Assembly (NCBI GenBank): GCA_903944255.1
Contig: CAJARE010000364.1
Span: forward strand, 1-15,595
DNA from: an uncultured beta proteobacterium
GTDB lineage: Bacteria; Pseudomonadota; Gammaproteobacteria; Burkholderiales; Burkholderiaceae
Direction of reading: 5' to 3'
DNA: 15,595 nucleotides
The notes beneath the pieces are model-generated. The model was not told the origin of the DNA and did not search any database. It saw nothing but the letters and a program-made list of their open reading frames with translations. Below, one piece after another: positions 13,235-15,595 of this stretch (its first letter is position 1; each line of letters begins with the position of its first letter). Made by a program: the position numbers and the translations under genes.

Positions 13235-14708
13235 TAGGGCGATCAAACACTAAGCGAATATCAATCGACCCCACATTAGAGCTTCGAGTCATCAATAACT
13301 TTTCTAAGCGATTTGAATCATCCCAGCTATAAATTAAATTCCAACCATCTTGATCAATTTTGCTGACTTGTCCTTTGCTATTTCGTTCTAAGCTCGCGTT
13401 ACTGCCGGGACGTATTTGGCCGCGCAACCAATCAGATAGGCCACGCGCAGGCAAGGGAAGTCCCAAAGCATTTTGAACAAGAGAGTCCGCATCAACTGCC
13501 GTCACTACTTTTCCATCACGCTCAAGACTCGCTTCCCCCGGAGTAATCGTAATTTTGGCTATTGAGCCTCCAACGGGATTACGTATCTCTAGGATGTCCT
13601 TTAGTTCATCTTGCGTCAAAGTAAAGCCACCAGATCCACCTTGATTTTGAGCATTGGTTAGGCCCGTAACTTTCACTGCAAAGCGACCGTCCCATGAACC
13701 CTTAGAGACGCGCTCTGCAACTGACCATGTGGGCTTTAAACGTTTTAAAGTTTCTTTTAAGGTTGCATTGTTAGCATCCAATTTTTGCCCTTGTCGCCAC
13801 ATCTCTTCAGCTTGTTCGGGTTGGTTCATGACCCACAATACTTCACCAGCATGTGCGGCAATATCGGCCTCAGGTTTGATGTTAAATGCTTGTTGTAGCT
13901 GCTCCAAAGCAATGGCATTTTTACCAAGACGAAAATTGACCCAACCCAGACTGTCTAAGATAAATCCATCTTTTGGTGATAGTTGATGAGCCTTATTAAT
14001 CAAGATAAAGGCTTCTGATAATTTGAGATTTCGATCTGCTAATGAGTAACCTAAAGCATTCAGCGCATTGACATCATTCGGATTTTTACGCAAAATTTCA
14101 CGTAATGTTTTTTCCATGACATCTAAACGGCCCACTTTTTCTGCTGCCATTGCATAGGTGTATATCAGGGTAGCGTCGTTTGGTGGAAGCTTGATCGTAG
14201 AAGCGATTTCATAAAAAGCATTTAAAGCTTCCGATTCATCTTTTGCTTTTGCAAGCAAACTTTGTAATTGCTTTAATGTATTTTCTTGTTGAGCAGGGGT
14301 TTGTTGCTTTAATAAATTAATTGCAGGCTTAATAGCATCTGACCAGCGATCGCTGAGGATCAGCAGGGTAACTAGGACTTCTTTAGGCTTGGTATCTGAG
14401 GCCGGCGTTAAGCTATCCCAAGATTGAGCTGCCTGAAGCGCTAATGTAGGGGAGCCATTCGTAATGGCAATTTCCATGGCTCTTTGGGCAAGACGAGGAT
14501 CTTTGTACTGGCGAGCCATTTCTAGATAGGTATTAAAGGCAAGCCCTGCCTCCCCCCGTTGCAAGGCAATCTCAGAGGCGAGCACCTCAAAAACGGCCTC
14601 CCCAGACTCCAGGCCGTTACTTTGGGCGTGGGCTGGAAGAATCACTCCGGTAGCCAGTGCAGTCAACAGTAAACCCTGCAAAAGTGGCTTCAGTCTTAAT
14701 TTACTCAT
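13227..14708 (-). CDS. Fusion of a periplasmic TPR protein with a C-terminal LolB domain, no lipid anchor
   Basis: This 493-residue protein has a Sec signal peptide at about 1-28 (Ala-His-Ala then Gln), TPR-like helices through about 35-325 (clearest at 178-275, with Ala-Leu-Gly-Tyr-Ser-Leu-Ala and Leu-Asp-Ser-Leu-Gly-Trp repeats), and a LolB-like domain from about 338 to the end. The LolB match includes Gly-Arg-Phe-Ala-Val, the Asn-Pro-Val-Gly loop (377-380), Leu-Gly-Leu-Pro-Leu-Pro-...-Leu-x-x-Trp-Leu-x-Gly, Trp-x-Leu-Ile-Tyr, and Ile-Asp-Ile-Arg-Leu-Val-Phe. LolB normally is a lipoprotein that takes lipoproteins from LolA and inserts them in the outer membrane. This protein has no cysteine at all, so no lipobox. 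Its place before ispE is the usual lolB position. Related Burkholderiales, as I recall, have separate TPR and lolB genes here. Start ATG 14708; GTG at 14714 is the alternative. Confidence 0.88.
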   Translation of the reverse strand: MSKLRLKPLLQGLLLTALATGVILPAHAQSNGLESGEAVFEVLASEIALQRGEAGLAFNTYLEMARQYKDPRLAQRAMEIAITNGSPTLALQAAQSWDSLTPASDTKPKEVLVTLLILSDRWSDAIKPAINLLKQQTPAQQENTLKQLQSLLAKAKDESEALNAFYEIASTIKLPPNDATLIYTYAMAAEKVGRLDVMEKTLREILRKNPNDVNALNALGYSLADRNLKLSEAFILINKAHQLSPKDGFILDSLGWVNFRLGKNAIALEQLQQAFNIKPEADIAAHAGEVLWVMNQPEQAEEMWRQGQKLDANNATLKETLKRLKPTWSVAERVSKGSWDGRFAVKVTGLTNAQNQGGSGGFTLTQDELKDILEIRNPVGGSIAKITITPGEASLERDGKVVTAVDADSLVQNALGLPLPARGLSDWLRGQIRPGSNASLERNSKGQVSKIDQDGWNLIYSWDDSNRLEKLLMTRSSNVGSIDIRLVFDRPND

Positions 14709-14743
14709 AAGCACATTCTAATCTGCGAATCTACAATCCATTT

Positions 14744-15580
14744 ATGCCAGAACTCCCAGAGGTAGAAGTCACCCGATTAGGAATTGCGCCTCATTTGATA
14801 GGGCGCAAGATTAGTGCCGTCAAAGTGATTGATGGGCGCTTACGTTGGCCAGTACCACGCAATTTACCCAAGATCTTGCAGGATCAAAAAGTCCACTCAA
14901 TCGAACGTAGGGGCAAGTATTTGTTAATGGCCTTAGATACGGGATATTTACTCTTACATTTGGGAATGACGGGAACCCTCCGGGTATTGCCCAGTTCGGA
15001 TTTGTTAAAGCCACATGATCGAGTCACTTTTGAGTTCGGTAAGTTGAGTTTGCGTTTGCATGACCCCAGAAAGTTTGGCGCAGTTTTATGGCACCCTAAT
15101 ACAAAAGGCACGATTGATGAAAACGCCTTGTTACAAAAGTTGGGCACAGAACCATTTGCTCCAGAGTTTGCTGGAGATCTAGGTGGCCGTATTTTGTATG
15201 AGCGGTCTCGCAGACGCAGTATTGCAGTGAAACAGTTTTTATTAGCGGGTCAAGCAGTAGTTGGCGTCGGCAATATTTATTGTTCAGAAAGTCTATTCGA
15301 GGCAAAGATTCATCCTGCTAAAGCAGCTGGAAAACTCACTCGTCCTGAATGTATTCGTTTGGCCAATGCAGTGCGCCTCATATTACAAAAGGCGATTGAG
15401 GCTGGTGGTAGTAGTTTGAAAGATTTTGTGAACAGCGAAGGTAATCCTGGATATTTCATGGTGCAAACCAAGGCCTATGATCGTAAGGATCAGCCCTGTA
15501 AGATTTGTAAAACCCCGATCAAGCAAATTGTCCAGGGGCAGCGTTCCACCTATTTCTGCCCGCAATGCCAAAAGCGTTAA
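14744..15580 (+). CDS. mutM: Formamidopyrimidine-DNA glycosylase
   Basis: This 278-residue bifunctional glycosylase/AP lyase removes 8-oxoguanine and formamidopyrimidines. The N-terminus is Met-Pro-Glu-Leu-Pro-Glu-Val-Glu, with the catalytic proline (P2) and E3. K58 lies in Arg-Arg-Gly-Lys-Tyr-Leu-Leu; the helix-two-turn-helix contains Gly-Val-Gly-Asn-Ile-Tyr-Cys-Ser-Glu; and the C-terminal zinc finger is complete (C252, C255, C272, C275). It is divergent from the TPR-LolB gene with only 35 bp between start codons, so both promoters must be compact or overlap the neighbouring coding region. Its TAA overlaps a following ATG (TAATG). Confidence 0.98.
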   Translation: MPELPEVEVTRLGIAPHLIGRKISAVKVIDGRLRWPVPRNLPKILQDQKVHSIERRGKYLLMALDTGYLLLHLGMTGTLRVLPSSDLLKPHDRVTFEFGKLSLRLHDPRKFGAVLWHPNTKGTIDENALLQKLGTEPFAPEFAGDLGGRILYERSRRRSIAVKQFLLAGQAVVGVGNIYCSESLFEAKIHPAKAAGKLTRPECIRLANAVRLILQKAIEAGGSSLKDFVNSEGNPGYFMVQTKAYDRKDQPCKICKTPIKQIVQGQRSTYFCPQCQKR

Positions 15581-15595
15581 TGAAGCAGTTCTCTA
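15580..15595 (+). CDS. Probable first codons of the next gene (mutY candidate), cut by window edge
   Basis: An ATG at 15580 overlaps the mutM stop as TAATG, the same coupling seen at other junctions here, and five codons (Met-Lys-Gln-Phe-Ser) stay open to the edge. mutY, the adenine glycosylase that acts in the same 8-oxoguanine pathway, often follows mutM in Burkholderiales, so it is the best guess. The sequence seen is too short to identify. Confidence 0.4.

Overview
The window looks like core chromosome of a betaproteobacterium in the Burkholderiales, most like a free-living Polynucleobacter-type organism. This rests on gene order and protein features I recognise (SURF1/heme A/Sco block, ftsY next to rpoH, the lolB-ispE-tRNA-Gln-prs-rplY-pth block) and on moderate base composition with mixed codon usage. 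The genus is an inference. I see no phage, insertion sequence, CRISPR array or other horizontally acquired block. Coding density is very high, and many genes overlap at stop/start codons.

Layout. (1) 3-3648, + strand: a cytochrome c oxidase biogenesis operon. It holds the 3' end of a SURF1 gene, a membrane-anchored Sco-like protein of unknown function, ctaA/COX15 (heme A synthase), ctaB (heme O synthase) and a Sco1/SenC copper-chaperone lipoprotein. (2) 3666-5572, - strand: ftsY followed by rpoH. Between them lies a perfect CIRCE operator (4627-4653) with a good -35 hexamer in its spacer, so the heat-shock sigma factor is probably repressed by HrcA. (3) 5636-9774, + strand: an active/inactive pair of exported M16 peptidases, then rsmD, coaD and a 2[4Fe-4S] ferredoxin. 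(4) 9771-14708, - strand, transcribed right to left: a TPR-LolB fusion gene, ispE, tRNA-Gln(TTG), prs, rplY and pth. A strong intrinsic terminator lies between rplY and pth, and rplY has a consensus -10 box and a leader hairpin. (5) 14744-15595, + strand: mutM, divergent from the TPR-LolB gene, with the probable first codons of mutY at the edge.

Most of these genes are housekeeping functions: respiration, membrane targeting, heat shock, ribosome and tRNA maturation, CoA, PRPP, isoprenoids and DNA repair. The points most worth a second look are the TPR-LolB fusion, which has no cysteine and hence no lipid anchor; the CIRCE/promoter overlap in front of rpoH; the CX6C Sco-like protein inside the oxidase assembly operon; and the structured leader and trailer around rplY and prs.
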